Source: Nocardioides cavernae (lineage in GTDB: Bacteria > Actinomycetota > Actinomycetes > Propionibacteriales > Nocardioidaceae). Taken from it: a DNA stretch of 64,000 nucleotides. A program made the translations under genes and the position numbers. The stretch lies in contig NZ_JAFBCA010000001.1 of the NCBI RefSeq assembly GCF_016907475.1, forward strand, positions 3,906,001-3,970,000. Direction: 5' to 3'. This document shows, one piece after another, positions 20,093-28,557 of the stretch (its first letter is position 1; every line of letters starts with the position of its first letter). Under the pieces are notes generated by a model that had not been told where the DNA came from, searched no databases, and saw nothing but the letters and a program-made list of their open reading frames with translations.

Positions 20093-21166
20093 TCAGCCCT
20101 CCAGGGCCGCGAGCCGGGCGGCCATGTCGGTCTCCACGCACGAGTCGAGGACCGGCTTGAGGTCGCCGTCGAGCACCTGGTCGAGGTTGTAGGACTTGTA
20201 GCCGGTGCGGTGGTCGGAGATCCGGTTCTCGGGGAAGTTGTAGGTCCGGATCCGCTCGGAGCGGTCGACCGTGCGGACCTGCGACTTGCGGGCCTCGCTG
20301 GCCTCGGCGTCGGCGGCGTCCTGCGCGACCTGGAGCAGCCGGGCACGCAGGATGCGCATCGCCTGCTCCTTGTTCTGCAGCTGGCTCTTCTCGTTCTGGC
20401 AGCTCGCGACGATGCCGGTGGGCACGTGGGTGATCCGGACGGCGGAGTCGGTGGTGTTGACGCTCTGCCCGCCGGGGCCGCTGGAGCGGAAGACGTCGAT
20501 GCGCAGGTCGTTGTCGTTGATCTCGACGTCGACCTGCTCGGCCTCGGGCATCACCAGCACCCCCGCGGCGGAGGTGTGGACACGTCCCTGCGACTCGGTG
20601 ACGGGCACCCGCTGGACGCGGTGCACGCCGCCCTCGAACTTCAGCAGGGCGTACGGCGCCTGGCCGGGCTCGACGGTCCCCCGGGCCTTGACGGCCGCGG
20701 TGACGGACTTGTAGCCGCCGAGGTCGGACTCGGTGGCGTCGAGCACCTCGACGCTCCAGCCGCGGGTCTCGGCGTAGCGGGAGTACATCCGCAGGAGGTC
20801 GCCGGCGAAGAGCGCGGACTCCTCACCACCCTCCCCCGACTTGATCTCGAGCAGCGCGTCCTTGCCGTCGGAGGGGTCGCGGGGCACCAGCAGCCGGCGC
20901 AGCCGCTCCCCCGCGGCGTCGCGCCTCTTGGCGAGGTCGTCGGCCTCCTGCGCGAAGGCGGGGTCGTCGGAGGCCAGCTCGCGTGCCGCCTCGATGTCAT
21001 CGCCCAGGCGGAGCCACTCCTGCCAGGTCGTCACCACGGCCGTCAGCTCTGCGTAGCGCTGGTTGAGCTGCTTGGCGAGGCGCTGGTCGGCGTGGGTCTC
21101 GGGGAGCGAGAGACGTCGCTCGAGGTCGGCGTGCTCCTCGCGCATGCCCTCGACGGCTTCGAACAA
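20093..21166 (-). CDS. prfA: Peptide chain release factor 1
   Basis: A 357-residue class I release factor. [15 protein letters not shown] contains the GGQ that triggers peptide release; the codon-recognition part has the PAT-like anticodon region expected for UAA/UAG. The start appears to be TTG at 21166, supported by CGAGGAGCACCG just before it; a later ATG at MREEHADLE is possible but would cut the conserved first helix. prmC follows directly, so factor and methylase are co-expressed. Confidence 0.94.
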   Translation of the reverse strand: MFEAVEGMREEHADLERRLSLPETHADQRLAKQLNQRYAELTAVVTTWQEWLRLGDDIEAARELASDDPAFAQEADDLAKRRDAAGERLRRLLVPRDPSDGKDALLEIKSGEGGEESALFAGDLLRMYSRYAETRGWSVEVLDATESDLGGYKSVTAAVKARGTVEPGQAPYALLKFEGGVHRVQRVPVTESQGRVHTSAAGVLVMPEAEQVDVEINDNDLRIDVFRSSGPGGQSVNTTDSAVRITHVPTGIVASCQNEKSQLQNKEQAMRILRARLLQVAQDAADAEASEARKSQVRTVDRSERIRTYNFPENRISDHRTGYKSYNLDQVLDGDLKPVLDSCVETDMAARLAALEG

Positions 21167-21199
21167 CGGTGCTCCTCGAGTCGGTGGGGATACGTGCGG

Positions 21200-21226
21200 A
21201 CGACCTGCAGACGACCTGCAGACGAC
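21200..21226. repeat. Short tandem repeat, 11-bp unit
   Basis: ACGACCTGCAG at 21200-21210 and 21211-21221, then ACGAC. It lies between prfA and the rpmE terminator, just upstream of the prfA Shine-Dalgarno. Confidence 0.7.
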
Positions 21227-21227
21227 A

Positions 21228-21266
21228 AGGCGCCGGCCACCCGCGGTGAGCGGGCGACCGGCGCCT
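21228..21266 (-). terminator. Hairpin terminator after rpmE
   Basis: A 17-bp stem with a 5-base loop. The two non-Watson-Crick positions are G-U pairs only when read on the minus strand, so it is a terminator for rpmE rather than for plus-strand transcription. Only a weak U-rich stretch follows. Confidence 0.75.
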
Positions 21267-21274
21267 GACGTGGA

Positions 21275-21499
21275 CTACTTGGTCTCGGCCGGGGCCTTCT
21301 TGGCGTAGCGGGCCTCGAACCGGGCGACGCGGCCGCCGGTGTCGAGGATCTTCTGCTTGCCGGTGTAGAACGGGTGGCACTGCGAGCAGACGTCAGCGTG
21401 GATCGAGCCGGAGGTCGCGGTGCTGCGGGTCGTGAACGACGCGCCGCAGGTGCAGGTCACCTGGGTCTCGACGTACTCGGGGTGGGTGTCCTTCTTCAT
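21275..21499 (-). CDS. rpmE: 50S ribosomal protein L31, zinc-binding type
   Basis: A 74-residue ribosomal protein. Cysteines 16, 18, 38 and 41 (CxC and CxxC) form the zinc-binding site of the C+ form, which zinc-starved cells replace by a cysteine-free paralogue encoded elsewhere. A strong Shine-Dalgarno GAGAGGA precedes the ATG. It lies between rho and prfA as in mycobacteria and is followed by its own hairpin terminator. Confidence 0.96.
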   Translation of the reverse strand: MKKDTHPEYVETQVTCTCGASFTTRSTATSGSIHADVCSQCHPFYTGKQKILDTGGRVARFEARYAKKAPAETK

Positions 21500-21597
21500 G
21501 GTGTCCTCTCGAATTGCTCCGGGTCGCCCGCGTGGATGCGTAGTGACGTGAACCGGAGCCGGCGCACAAGTGTGCCACCGGTATGAACAACGGCGCC

Positions 21598-21628
21598 AAT
21601 CCGTGGATTCCCGCTCGGGAAACGCGGA
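21598..21628 (-). terminator. Hairpin directly after rho
   Basis: TTCCCG at 21608-21613 and CGGGAA at 21616-21621, extended by an imperfect outer stem (CCG and CGG parts). It starts one base after the rho stop. A second weaker hairpin lies at 21558-21582. The 129-bp gap to rpmE holds no gene. Confidence 0.5.
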
Positions 21629-23500
21629 TCAGCGGGCGCCGACGACCTTGGTCACGGCCTGCGGGGAGTCGGCTGCGGCGAGCTGCTTGCGCAGGTCGCC
21701 GACGACCGCGCCCTCGGCCGGGGCGAGCAGCTTCTCCTCGTGCCGGGTGCCCGAGGCCGCGATGTCGACCGCGGGGACGATGCCCTTCGCAGCGCGCTCG
21801 GCGCTGAGCACCAGCTCGAGGTTGGCGGCGCCTGCGAGCTCCTCCAGGAAGAACTCGTCAGTGGCCGAGCCGGTGCCGACGGCCACGGTCGCCAGGATGG
21901 TCAGCGAGCCGCCGTCCTCGACCGCGCGGGCAGCGCCGAAGAACTCCTTAGCCGGGTGGACGGCGGATGCGTCGACGAGGCCGGCCAGGACGCGGCCGTT
22001 GGCCGGCGCGGCGAGGTTGTAGGCCCGCCCGAGGCGCGTGAGCGAGTCCAGCAGGACGACCACGTCGTGGCCGAGCTCGACGAGCCGCTTGGCGCGCTCG
22101 ATGGCCAGCTCGGCGACCAGGGTGTGGTCGGCTGGCTGCCGGTCGAAGGTCGAGGCGACGACCTCGCCCTTGACGGCCCGCTGGTAGTCGGTGACCTCCT
22201 CCGGGCGGGTGTCGACCAGCACCACCATGACGTGGCACTCCGGGTTGTTGGCCGTCACCGACTGGGCGATCGACTGGAAGAGCGTGGTGGCGCCGGTGCG
22301 CGGCGGAGCGAGGACCAGTCCTCGCTGGCCCTTGCCCACCGGGGCGGCGACGTCGACGACCCGACCGATCAGGTCGGCGTCCGAGGCCAGGCGCAGCCGC
22401 TGGTGCGGGTGGACCGGGACCGCGTCGGCGAAGTCCGGGCGCTCCTTGGCGCCCTCGGCCTCGGTGCCGTTGACGCTGTCGATGCGGACCATCGGGTTGA
22501 ACTTCTCCCGACGCTCGCCCTCGCGCGGCTGGCGCACCTGACCGACCACGGCGTCACCGCGGCGGAGGTGGTACTTGCGGACCATCGACAGCGACAGGTA
22601 GACGTCCTCCGGGCCGGGGAGGTAGCCCGACGTGCGCACGAACGCGCAGTTGTCGAGCACGTCGAGGATGCCGGCGGCCGGCACCAGGACGTCGTCCTCC
22701 AGGATCGTGGTGTCGGGCTCGTTGCGGCTGCCGCTCTGGCGGGGCAACGTCCGGTCGCGTCCGCGGCGGCGGCGGTTGCGACGGCTGCCGCCCTCGCCGT
22801 CCTCGTCGTCGTCGGACTGGTGCTGGGCCTGCTGGTCCTGGCGGTTCTGGTCCTGGCGGGCCTGGTCCTGCCGGCTCTGGTCCTGCCGGTTCTGGTCACG
22901 GTCCTGCTTGCCCTGCGGGTTCTGCTGCTGGTTCTGCTTGCCCTGCTTCTGGCCCTGGTCCTGCTTCTGGCCCTGGTCCTGCTTCTGGCCCTGGTCCTGC
23001 TTCTGGCCCTGCTGCTTGTCCGACTTCTTCTGGTCCTGCTTCTCGGACCGCTCGGGCTTCTGCTCGGGCTTCTGCTCGGCGCGCTGTTCGGGCCGGTCCT
23101 CGGGCTGCTGCTCCGACCGCTCGGCCTGCTGCTCTGCCTGGCGCTGCTTGCGGGTGCGAGTGCGCACCGTCGTCTGCGGCGCCGGCTCGGCGGCCGCGGC
23201 GGTCTCCGCGGACTGCGCCTGCTGCTGGGCCGGCTTCTCCTGCTGCTCGGCCGGCTGCTCCTGCTTCTTGACCGGCTGCTCGGACCGGGTCGGCTGCGCC
23301 GACTGGGCCGGGGCGCCACCGGACTGACTCGCGCGGATGGCGTCCACGAGCTGCGCCTTCTTCATCGAGCCCGCTCCGGCGATGCCGAGGCCCGCGGCCA
23401 TCGACTTCAGGTCAGCCAGGAGCATGGAACTGAGCCCACCCGACTTCTTGGCAGGCTTGGTGGCAGCGTTCTCCGCAGGAGCAGAGGGGGTCTCGGTCAC
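21629..23500 (-). CDS. rho: Transcription termination factor Rho, with altered ATPase residues
   Basis: A 623-residue Rho in the canonical locus. After a SAP-like N-terminal helix region comes a long Q/K/R/D-rich insert (about residues 60-260), then the RNA-binding domain (RTSGYLPGPEDVY) and the ATPase core. From the P-loop to the arginine finger it aligns with E. coli Rho at a constant offset of 220. K181 is R401, the Walker A lysine K184 is A404 (PPRTGATT), the catalytic E211 is T431 (DTRPEEV), K326 is A546 and R353 is G573. R212, D265, R269 and R366 are kept. ATP hydrolysis is therefore doubtful. The GTG start at 23500 follows AAGGA. A second, active rho elsewhere is possible. Confidence 0.88.
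   Translation of the reverse strand: MTETPSAPAENAATKPAKKSGGLSSMLLADLKSMAAGLGIAGAGSMKKAQLVDAIRASQSGGAPAQSAQPTRSEQPVKKQEQPAEQQEKPAQQQAQSAETAAAAEPAPQTTVRTRTRKQRQAEQQAERSEQQPEDRPEQRAEQKPEQKPERSEKQDQKKSDKQQGQKQDQGQKQDQGQKQDQGQKQGKQNQQQNPQGKQDRDQNRQDQSRQDQARQDQNRQDQQAQHQSDDDEDGEGGSRRNRRRRGRDRTLPRQSGSRNEPDTTILEDDVLVPAAGILDVLDNCAFVRTSGYLPGPEDVYLSLSMVRKYHLRRGDAVVGQVRQPREGERREKFNPMVRIDSVNGTEAEGAKERPDFADAVPVHPHQRLRLASDADLIGRVVDVAAPVGKGQRGLVLAPPRTGATTLFQSIAQSVTANNPECHVMVVLVDTRPEEVTDYQRAVKGEVVASTFDRQPADHTLVAELAIERAKRLVELGHDVVVLLDSLTRLGRAYNLAAPANGRVLAGLVDASAVHPAKEFFGAARAVEDGGSLTILATVAVGTGSATDEFFLEELAGAANLELVLSAERAAKGIVPAVDIAASGTRHEEKLLAPAEGAVVGDLRKQLAAADSPQAVTKVVGAR
22943..23010. repeat. 18-bp tandem repeat inside rho
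   Basis: CTGCTTCTGGCCCTGGTC at 22943-22960, 22961-22978 and 22979-22996, plus 14 bases of a fourth copy. It encodes repeats of DQGQKQ in the disordered insert of Rho, in frame, so copy-number change would alter only linker length. Confidence 0.85.
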
Positions 23501-23704
23501 GTGGGTCCTTCGCACGTTGCGTCGCCTCCCGGACCGGTCGAACGGCCGGCGAGGCGGATGGTGGGTCCCGTCCACGCGGACCTCGAGACATCGCGAGGAC
23601 GGGGACGGGCAGGTACGCCGATCGGCGCGCGGTCAGGTTAGCAGGCGCTCGGCTGACCGAGAGCCGGACGGTGCGGAAGAGCGGCCTCGACCGCCCGGCA
23701 CCTG

Positions 23705-23832
23705 AGGTGGCGGCACATCGCAGGTGTCCGACCACCCCAGACGCAATCCGCCGCCACCCCCCACGAGCTGCCCGAAAAGGTGGCGGCACCTCGCACCCGG
23801 CACCCCACACCAGACGCGATCTGCCGCCACCT
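23705..23832. repeat. Two copies of a 54-55-bp palindrome-ended element
   Basis: Copies at 23705-23758 and 23778-23832 in the same orientation. Both begin AGGTGGCGGCA, share CAGACGC(A/G)ATC inside and end GCCGCCACC. Copy 2 has perfect 11-bp terminal inverted repeats. They fill part of the 344-bp gap between rho (start 23500) and thrB (stop 23845); the rest of that gap shows no gene. The sequence differs from the doublet at 53-219 but the architecture is the same. One copy could act as a hairpin after thrB. Confidence 0.65.
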
Positions 23833-23844
23833 GTGCCAGAGCGT

Positions 23845-24741
23845 TCAGGTGAGCCGTGCGCCGTCGACGTCGATCGACAGCTGGTGCGGGGTCCACCCGC
23901 TCGGGCACCGTGACAGCAGGTCGGAGGTGTCGGAGGAGCCGAAGGCCAGCACGGTCGGGCCGGCGCCGGAGACGACGGCGGGCACGCCCTCGGCGCGCAG
24001 GCGTCGTACGAGCGCCAGCGTCTCGGGCATCGCGGGTTCGCGCTGGTCCTGGTGGAGCCAGTCGCGGGTCGCGGCGAGCAGGTGCTCGGGCTGCCCGTTG
24101 AGGGCGGCGACCAGCAGGGCGGCGCGGCCGGAGTTGGCGGCGGCGTCGGCGTGGGGCACGACGTCGGGCAGCAGGCCGCGGGCGACCTTCGTCTCGACCC
24201 CGGTGGGCGGGACGAACACCACGGCGGTGACCCGGGGGTCGACCCCGGCCCGGACGGCGTACCAGTGCCCGTCCTCGCGGCCGGAGATCACGAACCCGCC
24301 GTAGAACGCCGGGGCGACGTTGTCGGGGTGGCCCTCGAGGTCGGCGGCGAGGTCGAAGAGCGCCTCGTCGGAGGCGAGCAGCTGGCCGCCCGCGACCAGC
24401 GCCCGCGCCAGGACGACGCCCGCGACGATCGCGGCGGACGACGACCCGAGGCCGCGGGCGTGCGGGACGACGTTGCGGCACGCCAGGCGCAGGCCGGGCG
24501 GCTGCTCCCCCATCAGCTCGAAGGCCGCGCGCATGGAGCGGACCACCAGGTGCGACTCGTCGCGCGGCACGCCCTCGGCACCCGCCCCTTCGACCTCGAC
24601 CACCAGGCCCTCGGGCAGCACCTCCGCCTCGAGCTCGTCGCGCAGCGACAGCGCCAGGCCGAGGCTGTCGAAGCCCGGGCCGAGGTTGGCCGAGGTGGCC
24701 GGGACCGAGACCCGCACCGGCCCGTCGACGAACTGCGCCAT
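23845..24741 (-). CDS. thrB: Homoserine kinase
   Basis: A 298-residue GHMP-family kinase. N-terminal PATSANLGPGFDSLGLAL and the ATP loop PHARGLGSSSAA are diagnostic, with GAGPTVLAF near the C-terminus. It phosphorylates homoserine for threonine synthesis. The ATG at 24741 overlaps the thrC stop (ATGA). It ends the argS-lysA-hom-thrC-thrB run. Confidence 0.95.
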   Translation of the reverse strand: MAQFVDGPVRVSVPATSANLGPGFDSLGLALSLRDELEAEVLPEGLVVEVEGAGAEGVPRDESHLVVRSMRAAFELMGEQPPGLRLACRNVVPHARGLGSSSAAIVAGVVLARALVAGGQLLASDEALFDLAADLEGHPDNVAPAFYGGFVISGREDGHWYAVRAGVDPRVTAVVFVPPTGVETKVARGLLPDVVPHADAAANSGRAALLVAALNGQPEHLLAATRDWLHQDQREPAMPETLALVRRLRAEGVPAVVSGAGPTVLAFGSSDTSDLLSRCPSGWTPHQLSIDVDGARLT

Positions 24742-25835
24742 CAGGAGAGGCCGGCTGCGGCGGCTGCCGCGTCGACGTCGGCGTCGACGACCGTGTCGAC
24801 CAGGTCGCCGCAGGACTCCAGCGCGGTCGCTGTGTCCTTGAGGCCGTGGCCGGTGACGGTGATCGCCACCGTGGCGCCGGAGAACACCTGCCCGGACTCC
24901 AGAGCGGCGAGCAGGCCGGCGACGCCCGCGGCCGAGGCGGGCTCGACGAAGACGCCGTCGTTGCGGGCGAGCTCGATCTGCGCGGCGAGGATCTGGGCAT
25001 CGGAGAGGGCCGCGAAGCCGCCCTCGGACTCCTTGGCCGCCTGCTCGGCGAGGTGCCACGACGCCGGGTTGCCGACCCGGATCGCGGTCGCCTTGGTCTC
25101 CGGGTCGGGGAACGGCTCACCGGTCACCAGCGGCGCCGCACCCTCGGCCTGGAAGCCGAGCATCCTCGGGCGCTTCGTGGCCCGGCCGAGGTCGGCGTAC
25201 TGCTGGTAGCCGAGCCAGTAGGCGGAGATGTTGCCGGCGTTGCCGACGGGCAGCAGGTGGACGTCGGGGGCGTCGCCGAGGAAGTCGACGATCTCGAACG
25301 ACGCGGTCTTCTGCCCCTGCAGGCGGACCGGGTTGACCGAGTTCACGAGCTCGACCGAATAGCTCTTCGAGAGGCCGATGGCCATCGACAGGCAGTCGTC
25401 GAAGTTGCCCCGGACCATGATCACCTGGGCGCCGTGCACGACCGCCTGGGCGAGCTTGCCGGCGGCGATCTTGCCCTCGGGGATGAGCACCAGCGGCTTG
25501 AGACCCGCCTTCGCGGCGTACGCCGCCATCGAGGCCGACGTGTTGCCCGTCGAGGCGCACACGACGGCCTCGGCGCCGAGGTGCCGGGCGTGGGAGATCG
25601 CGGCCGTCATGCCGCGGTCCTTGAACGAGCCGGTCGGGTTGTCGCCCTCGACCTTGAGCCACACCTCTCCCCCGGTGAGCCCGGAGAGCCACTCGGAGTG
25701 GACGAGGGGCGTCCCGCCCTCGCGGAGCGTCACGGCGGGGATCCCCTCGGGGAGGTCGAGGAGGTCGCGGTACTCCTCGATCACGCCGCGCCACTGGTGG
25801 GTGCCGGTCCCGGCGCCCATGCCGCCGCCGGTCAC
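24741..25835 (-). CDS. thrC: Threonine synthase
   Basis: A 364-residue PLP enzyme of fold type II. The PLP lysine is in [11 protein letters not shown], followed by the ASTGNTSAS phosphate-binding segment and [11 protein letters not shown]. It converts O-phosphohomoserine to threonine. The GTG at 25835 overlaps the hom stop (GTGA); a GTG or ATG a few codons in is possible. Length matches the short actinobacterial form. Confidence 0.95.
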   Translation of the reverse strand: MTGGGMGAGTGTHQWRGVIEEYRDLLDLPEGIPAVTLREGGTPLVHSEWLSGLTGGEVWLKVEGDNPTGSFKDRGMTAAISHARHLGAEAVVCASTGNTSASMAAYAAKAGLKPLVLIPEGKIAAGKLAQAVVHGAQVIMVRGNFDDCLSMAIGLSKSYSVELVNSVNPVRLQGQKTASFEIVDFLGDAPDVHLLPVGNAGNISAYWLGYQQYADLGRATKRPRMLGFQAEGAAPLVTGEPFPDPETKATAIRVGNPASWHLAEQAAKESEGGFAALSDAQILAAQIELARNDGVFVEPASAAGVAGLLAALESGQVFSGATVAITVTGHGLKDTATALESCGDLVDTVVDADVDAAAAAAGLS

Positions 25836-27148
25836 TCCTCGCCTCCCTCGACGCGCATCACTGACGTGACCTCACGGACGATGTCCATGCTGCGGAGCTG
25901 GTCGACCGTCGCGCTGAGCGCGGCGTCGGGGGCGGCGTGCGAGACGACCACGAGCTGGGCGTCGGCGCCGCGACCCTCCTGGCGCACGGTCTGGATCGAC
26001 ACGTCGTGGTCGGCGAAGGCGTTGGCCACCGCCGCGAGCACGCCGGCGCGGTCGTCGACGTCGATCGCCACGTGGTAGCGGGTCCGGGTCTCCCCCATCG
26101 GCAGGACCGCGCGGTCGGCGTAGGCCGACTCACCGGCGCCCCGCGTCTCGGCGAGGCGGTTGCGCGCGACCGTGACGAGGTCGCCCAGCACGGCGCTCGC
26201 CGTGGGTGCGCCGCCGGCGCCTGGTCCGTAGAACATGAGCTGCCCGGCGGCCTCCGACTCGACGAAGACCGCGTTGTAGGCCTCGCGGACGCTCGCCAGC
26301 GGGTGCGAGCGCGGGATCATCGCCGGGTGGACCCGCGCGGCGACCTGCTCCTGGCCGTCGGGGCCCGGGCGGAGCTCGCAGATGGCGAGCAGCTTGACCA
26401 CGGAGTCCATGTCGCGGGCGCTGGCGACGTCGGCGGCGGTGACCTCGGAGATGCCCTCGCGGTAGACGTCGGCGGCGGTCACGCGCGAGTGGAAGGCGAG
26501 GCTGGCGAGGATCGCCGCCTTGGCTGCGGCGTCGAAGCCCTCGACGTCGGCCGTCGGGTCGGCCTCGGCGTAGCCGAGCTGCTGGGCCTCCTCGAGCGCC
26601 TCGGAGAAGCCGGCGCCGGAGGTGTCCATCTTGTCGAGGATGAAGTTGGTGGTGCCATTGACGATGCCCAGCACGCGGGTGACGCGGTCGCCGGCAAGCG
26701 ACTCGCGCAGCGGTCGCAGGATCGGGATCGCTCCCGCGACGGCGGCCTCGTAGTAGAGGTCGCGCTCGGCCTTGGCGGCCGCCTCGAAGAGGGTCGGGCC
26801 GTCCTCGGCGAGCAGGGCCTTGTTGGCCGTCACCACGCTCGCGCCGTTGTCGAGCGCGGAGAGGATGAGCGACCGGGCGGGCTCGATGCCGCCGATCACC
26901 TCGACGACGAGGTCGACGTCGTCGCGGGCGACCAGGCCCTGCGCGTCGGTCGTCAGCAGGCCGTCGGGCACGTCGACGTCGCGGGCGGCGTCAAGGCGTC
27001 GTACGGCGACTCCCACCAGCTCGACGGGCGCACCCACGCGCGCGGCCAGGTCGTCGTGCTGCTCGCTGAGCAGCCGCACCACCTGGGACCCGACCGCACC
27101 GCAGCCGAGCACCGCCACCTTCAAGGTGCGCTTGTCACCGAAACTCAT
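25832..27148 (-). CDS. hom: Homoserine dehydrogenase
   Basis: A 438-residue enzyme. An NAD(P)-binding domain ([12 protein letters not shown]), catalytic region with [13 protein letters not shown], and a C-terminal ACT domain (about 355-430, starting [16 protein letters not shown]) that usually gives threonine feedback inhibition. It reduces aspartate semialdehyde to homoserine. The start overlaps the lysA stop (ATGA) and its own stop overlaps thrC, so the four genes are one translationally coupled unit. Confidence 0.95.
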   Translation of the reverse strand: MSFGDKRTLKVAVLGCGAVGSQVVRLLSEQHDDLAARVGAPVELVGVAVRRLDAARDVDVPDGLLTTDAQGLVARDDVDLVVEVIGGIEPARSLILSALDNGASVVTANKALLAEDGPTLFEAAAKAERDLYYEAAVAGAIPILRPLRESLAGDRVTRVLGIVNGTTNFILDKMDTSGAGFSEALEEAQQLGYAEADPTADVEGFDAAAKAAILASLAFHSRVTAADVYREGISEVTAADVASARDMDSVVKLLAICELRPGPDGQEQVAARVHPAMIPRSHPLASVREAYNAVFVESEAAGQLMFYGPGAGGAPTASAVLGDLVTVARNRLAETRGAGESAYADRAVLPMGETRTRYHVAIDVDDRAGVLAAVANAFADHDVSIQTVRQEGRGADAQLVVVSHAAPDAALSATVDQLRSMDIVREVTSVMRVEGGEE

Positions 27149-28551
27149 CAGAGAACACCCACATCGGTCGCCAACAGGTCCGCCACAGTCTCTCGTCGCA
27201 GCACGGTGAAAGTCTTCCCGTCCCGAACTCCGATCACCGGAGGACGCAGCGCGTGGTTGTAGTTGGACGCCATGGATCTGCAGTAGGCGCCCGTCCCGGG
27301 CACGGCGACGAGGTCACCGGGACGCACGTCGGCGGGCAGGAACTCGTCCTTGACCACGATGTCGCCGGCCTCGCAGTGCTTGCCCACGACGCGCGACAGC
27401 GTGGGCGGGCCGCCGGAGGGGCGGGAGGCGATCGTGGCGGAGTAGTCGGCGTCGTAGAGGGCGGTGCGGATGTTGTCGCTCATCCCGCCGTCGACGGAGA
27501 CGTAGGTGCGCACAAGCCCGCCGTCGAGGGCGACCTCCTTGACCGTGCCGACCTCGTAGACGGTGCACATCGACGGGCCGGCGATCGCGCGCCCGGGCTC
27601 GATCGACAAGCGTGGGAGCGCGATGTCGAGGGCCCGGCACTCGTGTTCGACGATCTTCGTGATCTCGGTGGCCAGCTGCGCGGGGTCGGACGGGTCGTCC
27701 TGGGTCGTGTAGGCGATGCCGAAGCCGCCGCCGAGGTCCATCTCGGGCATCTCGACGCCGACCTCCTCGATCACCCGGGCGTGCAGCGCGAGCACGCGAC
27801 GGGCCGCCACCTCGAAGCCCGAGGTGTCGAAGATCTGGCTGCCGATGTGGGAGTGCAGGCCGAGCAGCCGCAGGCCCTGGGCCTCGTGCACGCGTCGTAC
27901 GGCCTCGAGCGCGTCGCCGCTGGCGATCGAGAAGCCGAACTTCTGGTCTTCGTGGGCCGTGGCGATGTACTCGTGCGTGTGGGCCTCGACGCCGGCGGTG
28001 ACCCGCACCATCACCCCCACCGTCCGGCCGAGCTCGGTCGCGACGTCGGCGAGCCGCCCGATCTCGTGGAAGGAGTCCACGATGACCCGGCCCACGCCCA
28101 GCTCGACGGCGCGCTCGAGCTCGCCGAGGGTCTTGTTGTTGCCGTGGAAGCCGACCCGCCCCATCGGGAACCCGGCCCGCTCCGCGACGGCCAGCTCGCC
28201 GCCGGAGCAGACGTCGAGCGAGAGTCCCTCCTCCGCGAGCCACCGGGCGACGGTGGTGCAGAGGAACGCCTTGCCCGCGTAGTAGACGTCGTAGTCGGCG
28301 AAGGCGTCGCGGAAGGCGCCGGCGCGGCTGCGGAAGTCGGCCTCGTCGAGGACGTACGCCGGTGAGCCGTGCTCGCGCACCAGCTCGGGCAGCGGCACGC
28401 CGCCGACGCTCAGGACGCCGTCGGACTTCGTCGCCGTCCGCGACCAGAGGAGCGGGACGAGCGCGTCGGGGTCGCTCGGCTCACGCAGCCAGTGCGGCCC
28501 GCGCAGCGCGCCGTCCGCGTGGGCCCAACCAGACGGGTGTGCGGTGGGCAC
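27148..28551 (-). CDS. lysA: Diaminopimelate decarboxylase
   Basis: A 467-residue PLP-dependent alanine-racemase-fold decarboxylase. The PLP lysine is in VYYAGKAF; HSHIGSQ-like GLHSHIGSQIF, GGGFGIAY and the C-terminal ESGDxxAxDE-like CEAGDIVV segment are in place. It makes L-lysine from meso-diaminopimelate. The GTG start at 28551 is 6 bp after the argS stop. Length is normal for actinobacteria. Confidence 0.95.
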   Translation of the reverse strand: MPTAHPSGWAHADGALRGPHWLREPSDPDALVPLLWSRTATKSDGVLSVGGVPLPELVREHGSPAYVLDEADFRSRAGAFRDAFADYDVYYAGKAFLCTTVARWLAEEGLSLDVCSGGELAVAERAGFPMGRVGFHGNNKTLGELERAVELGVGRVIVDSFHEIGRLADVATELGRTVGVMVRVTAGVEAHTHEYIATAHEDQKFGFSIASGDALEAVRRVHEAQGLRLLGLHSHIGSQIFDTSGFEVAARRVLALHARVIEEVGVEMPEMDLGGGFGIAYTTQDDPSDPAQLATEITKIVEHECRALDIALPRLSIEPGRAIAGPSMCTVYEVGTVKEVALDGGLVRTYVSVDGGMSDNIRTALYDADYSATIASRPSGGPPTLSRVVGKHCEAGDIVVKDEFLPADVRPGDLVAVPGTGAYCRSMASNYNHALRPPVIGVRDGKTFTVLRRETVADLLATDVGVL

Positions 28552-28557
28552 GCCCGA

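Noticed and set aside
21740..23641. Long Leu/Val-rich open frame antisense to rho that looks like a membrane protein
   Set aside because: It mirrors the Gln/Lys-rich insert of Rho; the hydrophobic look comes from the complement of CAG/GAC codons.
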